DNA of 63,190 bases. Origin: an uncultured Pseudobutyrivibrio sp. GTDB taxonomy: Bacteria; Bacillota; Clostridia; Lachnospirales; Lachnospiraceae. Below the pieces are notes generated by a model. The model did no database searches, was not told the origin of the DNA, and saw nothing but the letters and a program-made list of their open reading frames with translations. The stretch lies in assembly GCA_946403965.1 (NCBI GenBank), contig CAMJBT010000008.1, forward strand, positions 1 to 63,190. Reading direction: 5' to 3'. Below are positions 9,521-16,785 of this stretch, piece after piece (the first letter of the stretch is position 1; every line of letters begins with the position of its first letter). The translations under genes were made by a program, and so were the position numbers.

Positions 9521-9754
9521 TTATTGTAACTTATCAAACAACTCTGGCTCTGTCTCTTTCAATAAGTCTGCGAGCACCTTATAATCCAAATATTGTATAC
9601 CCTCATTGCCTTGATTTATTTTATTAGAAAGTTTGCTTTCATAATATATAGCCATGGCTTTCTCTAACGAAATATTATTTTCCTCAGCTATATAAGAAAT
9701 CAGCCTTTCATCCAAGCTTTCCTGATATACTTGTTCTAGTACTTTATCGTCCAT
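9521..9754 (-). CDS. Small acidic helical protein, third gene of a DUF3791/DUF3990 locus
   Basis: 77 residues, acidic and helical (MDDKVLEQVYQESLDERLISY...), ending DLLKETEPELFDKLQ. I know no named domain. It starts 2 bp after the end of a broken DUF3990 gene that itself follows a broken DUF3791 gene, the order seen in many Clostridia for this toxin-antitoxin-like set. It is the only one of the three still open. It may be an antitoxin or immunity component that outlived its toxin. Confidence 0.55.
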   Translation of the reverse strand: MDDKVLEQVYQESLDERLISYIAEENNISLEKAMAIYYESKLSNKINQGNEGIQYLDYKVLADLLKETEPELFDKLQ

Positions 9755-9756
9755 TA

Positions 9757-9950
9757 TTATACCTCATAAGAAGAACTATAACTCAAAAGACCATCAATAG
9801 CTTTTTGAGAAATAAAAGCAATCTGATCATATGTTTCATAAACCTTTATTTCTTTAATGCTCTTTCTCTATCCCATTGGTCCAGAGGTCTATAAGAATGA
9901 TTAATATCTGGTTTTTCAATTACATCTATTCCACCGTGATAAACAATCAT
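9757..9950 (-). pseudogene. DUF3990 toxin-like gene, internally deleted and frameshifted
   Basis: The start reads MIVYHGGIDVIEKPDINHSY, the typical DUF3990 N-terminus, but the frame stops after 34 residues at 9846. In another frame the sequence resumes as YETYDQIAFISQKAIDGL and ends SYSSSYEV, the usual DUF3990 C-terminus. About 90-100 internal codons are missing compared with family members of roughly 150-170 residues. The family is ADP-ribosyltransferase-like and acts as a toxin in several settings (established knowledge). Its ATG overlaps the stop of the DUF3791 frame. Confidence 0.7.
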
Positions 9951-10163
9951 ATTTTTACTCCTCTTGCATTCAAATAATCTGTAATGTCATCAATTACATA
10001 TGATGTACTTTGTGTGTGAATAATGTCAAAATGCTTCACCAAATAGTTATTGATACAATCAACGCTGCTAAGTAATGAGTAAACCTCAGATGGAAGCTTC
10101 CCCCCATTTATTAGCACAAGCATGAATCATATATATTACAAATGAGAATATTTCTTGACTCAT
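9947..10163 (-). pseudogene. DUF3791 protein gene with a frameshift in a G6 run
   Basis: The frame opens MSQEIFSFVIYMIHACANKW after AGGAG and stops at 26 residues. Shifting one base at the G6 run (plus-strand C6 at 10100-10105) restores the family sequence: KLPSEVYSLLSSVDCINNYL through DDITDYLNARGVKI. The stop then overlaps the DUF3990 start. DUF3791 proteins are the usual upstream partner of DUF3990 and are thought to be antitoxin-like. The lesion could be a phase-variable homopolymer slip or a sequencing error, but the deleted partner argues for true decay. Confidence 0.7.
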
Positions 10164-10259
10164 ATTAATCTCCTCTGCATAATTACAACCCTTATATACT
10201 AATAATACTATAACAGATTACGTCCTAAAATAAAAAGACTCATGCCTCATTAGCATAGT

Positions 10260-10364
10260 CTAAACATAATTCTCCAAAAATCCTTTTGCGCTTTTCCTGA
10301 CCTTATCTACCACATCACTTGGTCCAGTAACCTTTACATCATTCCCTAAGCTGAAAATCCATCC
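10260..10364 (-). pseudogene. WYL-domain regulator, C-terminal remnant
   Basis: 34 codons reading GWIFSLGNDVKVTGPSDVVD then KVRKSAKGFLENYV and a stop. This matches the end of WYL-domain transcriptional regulators, where a W-x-L-x-hG-x-V pattern is followed by P-x-hh and an amphipathic helix. No upstream HTH or WYL core is present; the terminator of the next gene abuts it. It is evidence of a deletion here. Confidence 0.45.
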
Positions 10365-10401
10365 AAAAAAGGAGCAAGAGTATATATTTTTATCCTCTTG
10401 C
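10365..10401 (-). terminator. Terminator after the HTH antitoxin gene
   Basis: Stem GCAAGAG/CTCTTGC (10374-10380 and 10395-10401) with a 14-nt loop, then TTTTTT on the minus strand. It lies about 40 bp after the antitoxin stop. Confidence 0.65.
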
Positions 10402-10439
10402 CCCGATATATTCTTTAACCAAAATACTTTGAATGTTTC

Positions 10440-10775
10440 TTATTTTGCTATAGCATTATTAACAAATGGAAACTTAATTATAAGATCCTTATCTATTTCC
10501 ATCATGCTCAAAAGTCTGCTTGCAGCACCCGATGGATGATTTGTACCAGCTTCCCACGCTTCAACCGTCTTATCTGATACCCCCATGTAGCTAGCAAATA
10601 TCTTCTGTGACATTCCTGTCGAAGTTCGTATTTTTTTGACTTCATCAGCCTCAAATACCTTTACTGGTTCAACAGTAACTTTATTTCTTTTTAGTACAGG
10701 CTTCTCACTTTGCGCATCTTCTAATGCTTCATTTAAGCCAACCATAATGCTTTCGTACACACTACTTTTACCCAT
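10440..10775 (-). CDS. XRE-type HTH antitoxin (HigA/MqsA-like)
   Basis: 111 residues. The C-terminal half is a helix-turn-helix: VKKIRTSTGMSQKIFASYMG then VSDKTVEAWEAGTNHPSGAA, the NadS/HigA-type antitoxin pattern. The start is ATG 10775, 7 bp after GGAGGTG; an in-frame TTG earlier has no ribosome site of its own. It follows a 5'-truncated RelE-family toxin by one base, the reverse toxin-first order typical of HigBA. As DNA-binding antitoxins of this group autorepress, the palindrome at 11004-11020 is a candidate operator. Confidence 0.75.
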   Translation of the reverse strand: MGKSSVYESIMVGLNEALEDAQSEKPVLKRNKVTVEPVKVFEADEVKKIRTSTGMSQKIFASYMGVSDKTVEAWEAGTNHPSGAASRLLSMMEIDKDLIIKFPFVNNAIAK

Positions 10776-10776
10776 C

Positions 10777-11015
10777 TCAATCACCTCCAAGACTTTTCTT
10801 TAGAGCTTCAATAAGCTTTTTGATTTCATTTCGTTCATCTTTTGATAAATTATCTTTTTCATTCTTAGGATATACTGTAATTAAATATACCGTTTCCGCA
10901 AACACAAAATCAACGTAGCAAACTCTAGCTCCACCGCTTTTTCCTTTATTATTATCTAGTGCAATCCTTGCCTTTCTAAGCCCTCCTGTTAACCTTAATA
11001 TACACCCTATTCAAT
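10777..11015 (-). pseudogene. RelE/HigB-family toxin, 5'-truncated
   Basis: The open frame reads ...TGGLRKARIALDNNKGKSGG, then ARVCYVDFVFAETVYLITVY and PKNEKDNLSKDERNEIKKL. This is the C-terminal two thirds of the RelE/ParE-type toxins paired with NadS-like antitoxins, mRNA interferases in known members. A stop sits in frame just upstream (about 11016) and the first 35-40 residues are missing, so it should be inactive. It is directly followed by the intact antitoxin gene. Confidence 0.7.
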
Positions 11016-11020
11016 AGGGT
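11004..11020. repeat. Palindrome at the broken end of the toxin gene
   Basis: Perfect 8-bp arms ACCCTATT/AATAGGGT around one base. It lies just upstream of the toxin remnant and may be an operator for the HTH antitoxin, or a hairpin at the deletion joint. Between it and 11258 I see only AT-rich sequence and a 30-codon frame that I do not support. Confidence 0.4.
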
Positions 11021-11258
11021 ATCAATATTGATTAATATTCAACAATGTAATCTAATTATAATCCTTATAATTATCTGCTTTTCATCCGCTTTTCATTTCC
11101 TTCCTTAATCTATAAAAAAATCCCTATGAAAAACTTTGAACAACTAATAACCGAATCCATGAATGAAGTCACCCGCTACAACATCAAGCGCGTTACCACA
11201 GGCACAGAAAAAGAATAGACCTTCCTTTTATTCATACTGACTGAATCAGAACAATGCT

Positions 11259-11720
11259 TTAAAAATATGCTGCGAGCTGAGGAATGCAAGCTATGACACC
11301 AATCGCAACCAAAATAATCCCTGTGCCCATAAAAGAAATCATAAATACTCTTGAACAGAGTTTGGAATCTTTTTCACCCATCTGATCCTTGAGTCCTCTG
11401 AAAATCATTCCAAGTGCCCAGCCCAGGTAAGTGGAGAAAAGTCCCCCTGCAATCAGCGCTACACCTTCTACACTGACTTTTATAAATGGATGATATGCAT
11501 TCACCAGAAAAATAACAGCTATAGCCACCACGATTACTAATACAGGTGTCATCAGTCGAATTACTCGCATGCTGCTCTCAGCTTCTTTACGCTGCTTTTC
11601 ATTTGCGCTTAGGATGTCATCATCCAGAATACTTCGATTATTTTTAGCAAAATTCAAAAGAAAAAATCCCCAGACACCGGCAACTATCAATACCGGGACA
11701 AAAAATGTAAGTTCAAACAT
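11259..11720 (-). CDS. Four-helix membrane protein, unknown function
   Basis: 153 residues with four hydrophobic segments: about residues 5-25, 57-77, 84-106 and 127-150. A charged loop of about 30 residues follows the first helix (NNRSILDDDILSANEKQRKE). No catalytic motif is visible and I do not recognise the family. AGGAG lies 8 bp before the ATG. A set of ATTGGGTCAT repeats sits 20-60 bp upstream and may regulate it. The gene is monocistronic as far as I can see. Confidence 0.6.
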   Translation of the reverse strand: MFELTFFVPVLIVAGVWGFFLLNFAKNNRSILDDDILSANEKQRKEAESSMRVIRLMTPVLVIVVAIAVIFLVNAYHPFIKVSVEGVALIAGGLFSTYLGWALGMIFRGLKDQMGEKDSKLCSRVFMISFMGTGIILVAIGVIACIPQLAAYF

Positions 11721-11740
11721 GTTCTTCTCCTACTCCAAAT

Positions 11741-11778
11741 TTATTGGGTCATTTATTGGGTCATCATGACCCAATAAA
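11741..11778. promoter_or_regulatory. Three-copy TTATTGGGTCAT repeat with a 13-bp palindrome
   Basis: Two direct copies of TTATTGGGTCAT (11741-11752 and 11753-11764) and one inverted copy. The second and third form a perfect palindrome of 13-bp arms around one base (11752-11764 and 11766-11778). It lies between the YbaK-like gene and the membrane protein gene, both on the minus strand. No T-run follows in the minus direction, so it looks more like an operator than a terminator. Confidence 0.5.
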
Positions 11779-11813
11779 AATTTTTCACTTCATAGGTTCA
11801 AACCTGGCAAATC

Positions 11814-12293
11814 CTATACATCTTCTTCCCAGCCTTTACAAATATCTACCCATCCTTCAGCTCCAGATGCTTTCTCAAGCTCTGCTGGAGTAATCTTTAC
11901 GGATGTATACTCGTTACCTCCTGCAGGATGAACATATTCGAATCGCTTCATAGAAACATCCAGCCAGATTGGAATATCCTCAGGCACAGCAAAAGGACAA
12001 ACACCACCAGGCTGAAAGCCTGTAATCTCCTGCACCTGATCACGTGGAATCATATGAGGCTTGGTGTGAAAATAAGTTTTAAACTTAGAACTGTTTACCT
12101 TCCCATCGCCAGCCATAACAACCACAACAGGCTTTTCATCCACTACAAATGACAATGTCTTCGCAATCTCTGGCTCGCTACAACCAATCTGCTGAGCAGC
12201 ATGCTCCACCGTATCAATAGTCTCTGTATGCTCTGTGAGCCTGTCCCCCAGAGACTTCTCATCTAGGAATGCTTTTACCTTCTCATTAATCAT
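11814..12293 (-). CDS. YbaK/EbsC-type aminoacyl-tRNA deacylase
   Basis: 159 residues covering one tRNA-edit domain. Visible family features are the N-terminal TVEHAAQQIGCSEPEIAKTL, the VVVMAGDGKVNSSKFK strand-loop with the conserved Lys, and GFQPGGVCPFAVPEDIPIWLD. Members remove mis-attached amino acids from tRNA in trans (for example Cys or Ala from tRNA-Pro). The start ATG follows GGAGGT. The gene stands alone between hypothetical genes. Confidence 0.85.
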   Translation of the reverse strand: MINEKVKAFLDEKSLGDRLTEHTETIDTVEHAAQQIGCSEPEIAKTLSFVVDEKPVVVVMAGDGKVNSSKFKTYFHTKPHMIPRDQVQEITGFQPGGVCPFAVPEDIPIWLDVSMKRFEYVHPAGGNEYTSVKITPAELEKASGAEGWVDICKGWEEDV

Positions 12294-12418
12294 CGCTATA
12301 CCTCCATGTTAAATTCAATTATAGCGAAGCAATGCTATTAGCAGGAAATAAAAGATTTCTATTGCTAGTTATAAATCTCATCTATAATCTGCCAAAACCA
12401 TTTTCTCTACTAAGAACG

Positions 12419-12787
12419 CTAAAATCTCACCCCACATTTTGGGCAATAATCAAAATCTTCCGCTGTCTCATAGCCACAATTACTGCAACGCTTAAAGAAA
12501 CTTCTACCCAGACTTACCTTGGTTAAATCCTGTGGTTTTATCTGCAACTCTTCTCCTGAAGCTATGCGCTTTCCTATCTCCGAATCAAGTTCATAGACTG
12601 TGCCACAGCAGCTCATCTGAACATAATATCTTCTATTCCATTTGAACGTAGGAATAAAGAAAAGCGATAAGACTGTATATATCATGAAGACCTGATATCT
12701 TCCATACTTTCCACAATTATCGCATATTACGGTCTGACTAAAATCAAAGTCTTTGCGACCATCAGTAATTCCCATTATAAAAAACAT
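12419..12787 (-). CDS. Zinc-ribbon protein
   Basis: 122 residues. The C-terminus is a zinc ribbon (CSNCGYETAEDFDYCPKCG), and the N-terminal part has further Cys pairs (CDNCGKYGRY and SCCGTVY) flanking a hydrophobic stretch (VFMIYTVLSLFFIPTF), so it may be peripherally membrane-bound. It starts 3 bp after the stop of the DUF4298 gene with AGAGGT overlapping that stop, so both are in one transcript. Function unknown. Confidence 0.7.
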   Translation of the reverse strand: MFFIMGITDGRKDFDFSQTVICDNCGKYGRYQVFMIYTVLSLFFIPTFKWNRRYYVQMSCCGTVYELDSEIGKRIASGEELQIKPQDLTKVSLGRSFFKRCSNCGYETAEDFDYCPKCGVRF

Positions 12788-12790
12788 AAG

Positions 12791-13069
12791 CTACCTCTGA
12801 ATAATCCTCTCCATGTAGTCTTTATTTCGTTCCAGCATAGAGGAAATACCATCTTCTGACAATACTCCTCGTTTTAAATCTTGAGGCAACAAGCCCTGTT
12901 CGTCAGCTGTGAAATCATCTATCCATTGTTTGCTGGTATAGTAATTTTCAAGCTTCTGGATTTTTGCTTGAATGTCATTAAGTCTATTAAGGTTTTTGTC
13001 TAATGTATCCAATATCTCATTAGCCTCATCAAGAATCGCTTCCATCTCAGATATATGCTTAGTATCCAT
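12791..13069 (-). CDS. DUF4298 protein
   Basis: About 92 residues: an N-terminal coiled coil (EMEAILDEANEILDTLDKNL) followed by the conserved block YYTSKQWIDDFTADEQGLLP and DLKRGVLSEDGISSML, which I recognise as DUF4298. I chose ATG 13069 because GGAG lies 6 bp before it; ATG or TTG codons a few residues upstream lack a good site. It is first in a pair with the zinc-ribbon gene. Function unknown. Confidence 0.75.
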   Translation of the reverse strand: MDTKHISEMEAILDEANEILDTLDKNLNRLNDIQAKIQKLENYYTSKQWIDDFTADEQGLLPQDLKRGVLSEDGISSMLERNKDYMERIIQR

Positions 13070-13164
13070 ATTTTTCTCCATTCTCATCAATAATGAAAAA
13101 GTAACTTTCCAAAAAGAGACTGACTAAATCAGCCTCTAATCTTCCTTATAAATCTCTCCAGCCA

Positions 13165-13845
13165 TTATAATCCCTTGCCTACCTGTTCTCTTATCAATGA
13201 AATAACTGCTGCCTCCAACTCAACCACTTCATCCTGAACATTTTCTTTTACTGGTTGGAATTGTTCAGACACAGTGAAATCAAACGCAGTTTTAAAGCTC
13301 TCTTTAGGAAGCTTTCCTGTAATAATCTTTGTAAGAACCATTGCAATCAGATAATCACCAATTGCTGATGCATGTTCGCCATCTCTAAAATATAAATCAA
13401 CGTCAGATGAATTTAAAACTTCACTCCATATCTCACCAATTGGTGCAAGCTTAGCATCAAGCTTTGTCGCAAGGCTTCTGTATCTACGGTTCATCTCTAT
13501 CTGATTTTCTGGCTTTGCCTTCTCAGCCCAGGTCTCAAAAATAACTGGCACTGTCCCCACCCGTTTGCAGAGTTCCACTATCTTTGTTGCGTACTTTATA
13601 GTGTCTTCCTCTGCAGGCATTGGATGCGCCTGTTCCTGAATAACACAGTAATCATATTTCCCATGTAGAATATTAAATCGCTCCGAGAAATACTCTTCTT
13701 CCATATGCCACCTTAGTGATCTACCTGAATAAGCTAGCATATAAACTTCACAAGCTTCTCCTGTCGCATCTTCTATCATACGTCTGGCAAGCTCTGGCAT
13801 GTCATTCATGTATGTATGGCTGTTGCCTATGAATAAAATTTTCAT
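13165..13845 (-). CDS. SGNH/GDSL-fold hydrolase, cytoplasmic
   Basis: 226 residues without signal peptide. SGNH landmarks: block I FIGNSHT near the N-terminus (Ser nucleophile), YCVIQEQAHPMP as the middle block, and DGEHASAIGDYL as the Asp-x-x-His block V. Such enzymes are esterases, lipases or carbohydrate deacetylases; the substrate cannot be told. GAGGAG lies 8 bp before the ATG. A second, secreted SGNH protein is encoded at 43817-44803. Confidence 0.7.
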   Translation of the reverse strand: MKILFIGNSHTYMNDMPELARRMIEDATGEACEVYMLAYSGRSLRWHMEEEYFSERFNILHGKYDYCVIQEQAHPMPAEEDTIKYATKIVELCKRVGTVPVIFETWAEKAKPENQIEMNRRYRSLATKLDAKLAPIGEIWSEVLNSSDVDLYFRDGEHASAIGDYLIAMVLTKIITGKLPKESFKTAFDFTVSEQFQPVKENVQDEVVELEAAVISLIREQVGKGL

Positions 13846-13915
13846 TTCGGTTGTCTCCTCTAGTTAATGCCACTTCTTTATTTGCATTCAATTATGACAG
13901 TTTTATCTTTATTTT

Positions 13916-13954
13916 TCTATAAAATAAAAGGACCTCGAATAAAATCGAAGTCCT
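13916..13954 (-). terminator. Terminator of the HepT-MntA operon
   Basis: Stem AGGACCTCGA/TCGAAGTCCT (13929-13938 and 13945-13954, one mismatch), then a T-rich run on the minus strand. It begins 8 bp after the hepT stop. Confidence 0.7.
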
Positions 13955-13961
13955 CTGAGCT

Positions 13962-14294
13962 CTATAAATCCTTTAACAGTTCATATACATATGGTATATC
14001 ATACACCAATGTTTCATATACAATCTTTAAATCCACCTGCCCATAATCATGAACTATTTTATTACGTAATCCGAATATATCTCCCCAAGGAATATCACTT
14101 TGTGATGCTCTGAACTCTTCAGATAATTTCCTTGCATTTTCAGATACTTGTATCAAACGAAACATCATTGAATCTTGAAGTATTTCATTTTCTTCAAACT
14201 CCGGTTTCGCTACACCTAACATATTTCTATCAATAAAAAGTAAGTCTTTTCTTATCTTGTCCAAGTAATAGCCATCATACTTAACATTATCCAT
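13962..14294 (-). CDS. hepT: HepT-like HEPN ribonuclease toxin
   Basis: 110 residues of the HEPN (formerly DUF86) fold. The active motif R-x4-H-x-Y is intact: R77-NKIV-H82-D-Y84 in GLRNKIVHDYG. In characterised HepT-MntA pairs the toxin is an RNase silenced when MntA attaches AMP residues to the Tyr of this motif. The start overlaps the end of the mntA-like gene by 8 bases. Both partners look functional, in contrast to the other TA loci nearby. Confidence 0.85.
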   Translation of the reverse strand: MDNVKYDGYYLDKIRKDLLFIDRNMLGVAKPEFEENEILQDSMMFRLIQVSENARKLSEEFRASQSDIPWGDIFGLRNKIVHDYGQVDLKIVYETLVYDIPYVYELLKDL

Positions 14295-14763
14295 ATATTT
14301 TTATACCATCCTTTAATATTTCATTTAGCAATTCAGGATTATTTACCAACTGGTCCATATCCAATAAATCCACTTTTTTATGTAATGCCGTAGAAACTTT
14401 TTCTACCAATCCATAAAACTTCAAACCCTTAACAGTAGATGAAATTAACAAATCTACATCACTATCTTCTTTGGCAATTCCTTTTGAATATGAGCCAAAC
14501 AGAAAACAATATGAGATATCATAATCCTTGAAAATATCTGAGCATTTTTTCTTAATATCATCAATGCTCAAAATACCATGCGTTTCATCAATTACGTTAA
14601 GCTTCCCCAATGTATCAATCATATAAGAATACTTAATCGAATTAACTTTATCTGGATCATTCTCATAGGATTTATAAGAACGAACAGACACCTTAAGGTA
14701 CTCTGCAGCCTGACTTTGCGTATATCCAATTGCTCTTCTAATATCTTTTAAAGACTCAGCCAT
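14287..14763 (-). CDS. mntA: HTH-fused MntA-like nucleotidyltransferase antitoxin
   Basis: 158 residues. An N-terminal XRE helix-turn-helix (about 1-45: DIRRAIGYTQSQAAEYLKVS) is fused to a minimal nucleotidyltransferase (about 65-158). The GS-x10-D-x-D motif is complete: FGSYSKGIAKEDSDVDLLI. Start ATG 14763 follows GGAGGC. The MNT domain should AMPylate HepT; the HTH most MntA proteins lack probably makes the antitoxin an autorepressor, acting on the TGCACTT repeats just upstream. The two genes overlap by 8 bases. Confidence 0.85.
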   Translation of the reverse strand: MAESLKDIRRAIGYTQSQAAEYLKVSVRSYKSYENDPDKVNSIKYSYMIDTLGKLNVIDETHGILSIDDIKKKCSDIFKDYDISYCFLFGSYSKGIAKEDSDVDLLISSTVKGLKFYGLVEKVSTALHKKVDLLDMDQLVNNPELLNEILKDGIKIYG

Positions 14764-14782
14764 AGTTACGCCTCCTGAACTG

Positions 14783-14811
14783 ATTATACATCCCATTTGC
14801 ACTTTTGTAAA
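14783..14811 (-). promoter_or_regulatory. Promoter of the mntA-hepT operon
   Basis: -35 TTTACA (14806-14811), 17-bp spacer, -10 TATAAT (14783-14788), about 20 bp before the start codon. One TTGCACTT half-site falls in the spacer, where a bound repressor would block RNA polymerase. Confidence 0.65.
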
Positions 14812-14857
14812 TTATAAAGTGCAATTATTGCACTTCGTTTTATTATAATAGTGCACT
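14797..14857. promoter_or_regulatory. TGCACTT operator cluster for the HTH-MntA antitoxin
   Basis: Half-site TTGCACTT (14797-14804), a perfect palindrome AAGTGCAAT-t-ATTGCACTT (14817-14835), and AGTGCACT (14850-14857). The spacing and the overlap with the promoter fit autoregulation by the N-terminal HTH of the MntA-like protein. The protein-site link is inferred. Confidence 0.6.
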
Positions 14858-14873
14858 TTTTGCATCTTTTATA

Positions 14874-15461
14874 TTAGCAGATGCAAAGGCTATAACCATC
14901 TATAATTTCTTTTAATGTCCTAGGCTCATAATTCATCCAAGGCTTCATACAGCCCACATTTATAGCACAAACTGGTCCTCTTTGCATATGTTCACAATTG
15001 TTCACCATGTCATCGAGAGTTTTTATATACAATTCATCCTCCACGCTATTATGGGTATGCCCATACAAATGGATCCAGCCTCTACCCATATTTTTCCAGC
15101 TAAAAATTGGATAATGGCTTAACACCAAGTCATAATTCTTTCCTTCAAAAGAATCATGTACTTCTTTATAATCGCAGATCTCCATAAATAATTGCTGATA
15201 TCTATAATCGGAAACATCATCGTGATTTCCCTTAACAAGGACTTTCTGCCCTTTTAATGTTGAAACAAAAGAAATAAGGTTTTCTTTTTGTCCACGCAAA
15301 CTCATATCTCCAAGAATATAGACCGTATCACCATTCGTTATTTTATTATTCCATTTTGTCCTAATGTAATCATGCATCGTTTCAATATCTTTATAAGGTC
15401 TATTGTCAAATTCAATAGAAGCCTTATGAAATAAATGTAGATCACTTATATAATATTTCAT
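14874..15461 (-). CDS. Calcineurin-like metallophosphoesterase
   Basis: 195 residues with all metal-binding blocks in order: SDLHLFH (D-x-H), ILGDMSL (GD), VKGNHDD (GNHD), LSHYP (H) and YGHTHN (GHTH). This is the small YfcE/MPPE-like type, a cytoplasmic phosphodiesterase or phosphatase of unknown substrate. AAGGGG precedes the ATG. It is divergent from the XRE regulator gene across a 110-bp AT-rich region that repeats the string TACTA. Confidence 0.8.
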   Translation of the reverse strand: MKYYISDLHLFHKASIEFDNRPYKDIETMHDYIRTKWNNKITNGDTVYILGDMSLRGQKENLISFVSTLKGQKVLVKGNHDDVSDYRYQQLFMEICDYKEVHDSFEGKNYDLVLSHYPIFSWKNMGRGWIHLYGHTHNSVEDELYIKTLDDMVNNCEHMQRGPVCAINVGCMKPWMNYEPRTLKEIIDGYSLCIC

Positions 15462-15571
15462 TTCAAGCCCCTTCTATACTTATTGTATACTAATAATACT
15501 AATCAAATACTACCAAATTAGTCAATACTAATTATATAATTATGTATATTATTAATAGATGAGGTGCTATT

Positions 15572-15889
15572 ATGAACGAAAACTACGGTGAACAAATAAA
15601 GAACTATAGGATTGGTCTTGGAATGACACAAAATCAGGTAGCTAATGCACTAGAGGTTACTCCTGGCTATATCAGTAATGTGGAAAACGGACGTACCGCT
15701 ATGTCCCTCAGACTTCTTATTTACTATTCTAAACTTATGGGAATTACTCTCGATGAACTCGTGGGAAACATTGAACCAGACTATAAAAAATCATCAATTG
15801 ATAATGCTCTCTGGGATGTGATAAAAAATTTAGATAATGAACAAAAGGAAAAACTTTTAAAAACTATTAAATTATGGCAAGAAAAGTAG
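15572..15889 (+). CDS. XRE-family transcriptional regulator
   Basis: 105 residues. N-terminal HTH: IKNYRIGLGMTQNQVANALE, then VTPGYISNVENGRTAMSLRL. A short linker with MGITLDELVGNIEPDY and a C-terminal helix (NLDNEQKEKLLKTIKLWQEK) follow, possibly for dimerisation. GAGGTG lies before the ATG. It is divergent from the metallophosphoesterase gene and may control it or itself. Confidence 0.8.
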   Translation: MNENYGEQIKNYRIGLGMTQNQVANALEVTPGYISNVENGRTAMSLRLLIYYSKLMGITLDELVGNIEPDYKKSSIDNALWDVIKNLDNEQKEKLLKTIKLWQEK

Positions 15890-15907
15890 AGAAAAATCTC
15901 TACTTTT
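15882..15907. terminator. Bidirectional terminator
   Basis: Perfect 11-bp stem AAAAGTAGAGA/TCTCTACTTTT with an AAAA loop. It serves the XRE gene on the plus strand and the ArsC-like remnant converging from the other side. Confidence 0.7.
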
Positions 15908-16182
15908 CTACTCCCACTTCTTCCAAATATCTGGCTGATAACCAACTGTAGACTGCCTACCATTTCTTACCACTGGAGTCTTAATAATCTGCTGTGACTC
16001 AAGCAGCTTCTCCAGCTTATCCTCATCTGCAATGTACTGAAACAATGCTACTGCATCTTTGTCCTTCGCATCAGGATTTTCAAGATTAGCAATGCCACCA
16101 TTTGCTGTTGCAACTGATGCGAGTTCCCCCTTGCTCATGCCCTTTTCTTTTATATCGATAAAATCCTTTTTAGATAAAAAAT
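15908..16182 (-). pseudogene. ArsC/Spx-type thioredoxin-fold protein, 5'-truncated
   Basis: The C-terminal 76 residues end IIKTPVVRNGRQSTVGYQ and PDIWKKWE, the typical end of the arsenate-reductase-like family. In-frame sequence upstream (RYFLSKKDFIDIKEKG) continues the family but runs straight into the terminator stem of a repeated RNA-like element at 16183. The first 15-20 residues, which carry the catalytic Cys, are lost. The internal ATG at 16138 is not the native start. Confidence 0.65.
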
Positions 16183-16268
16183 AGCGGGTGTCTTACCCGC
16201 TTTTTGGTGGACCCGGGTCTTTCGACCAGCCCAGAAGCATCACTGCTTCTTCTCGCTAATATGATAAC
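16183..16268 (-). ncRNA. Repeated small RNA-like element, copy 1
   Basis: About 86 bp shared with 24215-24303. On the minus strand it has a GGTC-GAAA-GACC hairpin followed by CGGGTCCACCA (resembling a tRNA T-arm and 3' end), then a 7-bp stem AGCGGGT/ACCCGCT (16183-16189 and 16195-16201) and a T-run, i.e. an intrinsic terminator. No good promoter is visible for this copy. It could be an sRNA gene, a mobile repeat or a specialised terminator. Confidence 0.45.
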
Positions 16269-16269
16269 A

Positions 16270-16785
16270 TCAAAAAACTACAAATTTAAATATATATATT
16301 TCATAGACTCCTATCTCTATCTCTTTTCTTCTGCCACTGCTGAAGAAGCTTAATGATTTGGTCTTCCATCATCTTTGGAGTGTAGCTCTTTCACTAGGAA
16401 GTATTTCCTCACGCTGCAAATTGCTATCTACCATTAAGATGGTCGCGGCATCATCATCCAAATCCCTAACAATACAAGGAATTGTTTCAAGGCCTGCAAT
16501 CTCACAAGCATGATGTCTTCTGTGTCCTGATAGAATTTCATAACCATCTCCATCAGGTCTTACAATAGCTGGCTGTAAAACACCAAACTCCTGAATGGAC
16601 TCTACTGTTTTTGCCATATCTTCATCGTCTTTTACCTTAAAAGGATGACCGTCAAAAGCATGAAGCTCTGTAAGAGATAATTGCACAACCACATCACCAT
16701 CAGGTACTTTGGCTGTTTCTTCCTTAGCTACCCCGCCAAAGATATCATCGTATCTGGTCAATTGATTGTTTGCGCGCTCTTTCAT
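16270..16785 (-). pseudogene. ICE-type ParB, internal deletion
   Basis: The first 130 residues are a ParB N-terminal nuclease-like/CTPase domain (LSLTELHAFDGHPFKVKDDE, GYEILSGHRRHHACEIAGL, MVDSNLQREEILPSERA). After SERA the frame is broken, and a shifted frame reads YTPKMMEDQIIKLLQQWQKR, the tail of conjugative-element ParB proteins. The middle HTH region (about 120 codons) has been deleted. In Tn1549-like elements ParB sits near the transfer genes, so this is an ICE relic. Confidence 0.7.

Noticed and set aside
11126-11218. 30-codon plus-strand frame starting MKNFEQLITESMNEVTRYNI
   Set aside because: It looks protein-like but has no ribosome site, no promoter and no recognised family. It may be a remnant of a longer gene.
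16183-16268. tRNA gene or tRNA 3' half
   Set aside because: The CGGGTCCACCA end after a T-arm-like hairpin resembles a tRNA, but there is no acceptor partner, D-arm or anticodon arm upstream, and a terminator follows directly.
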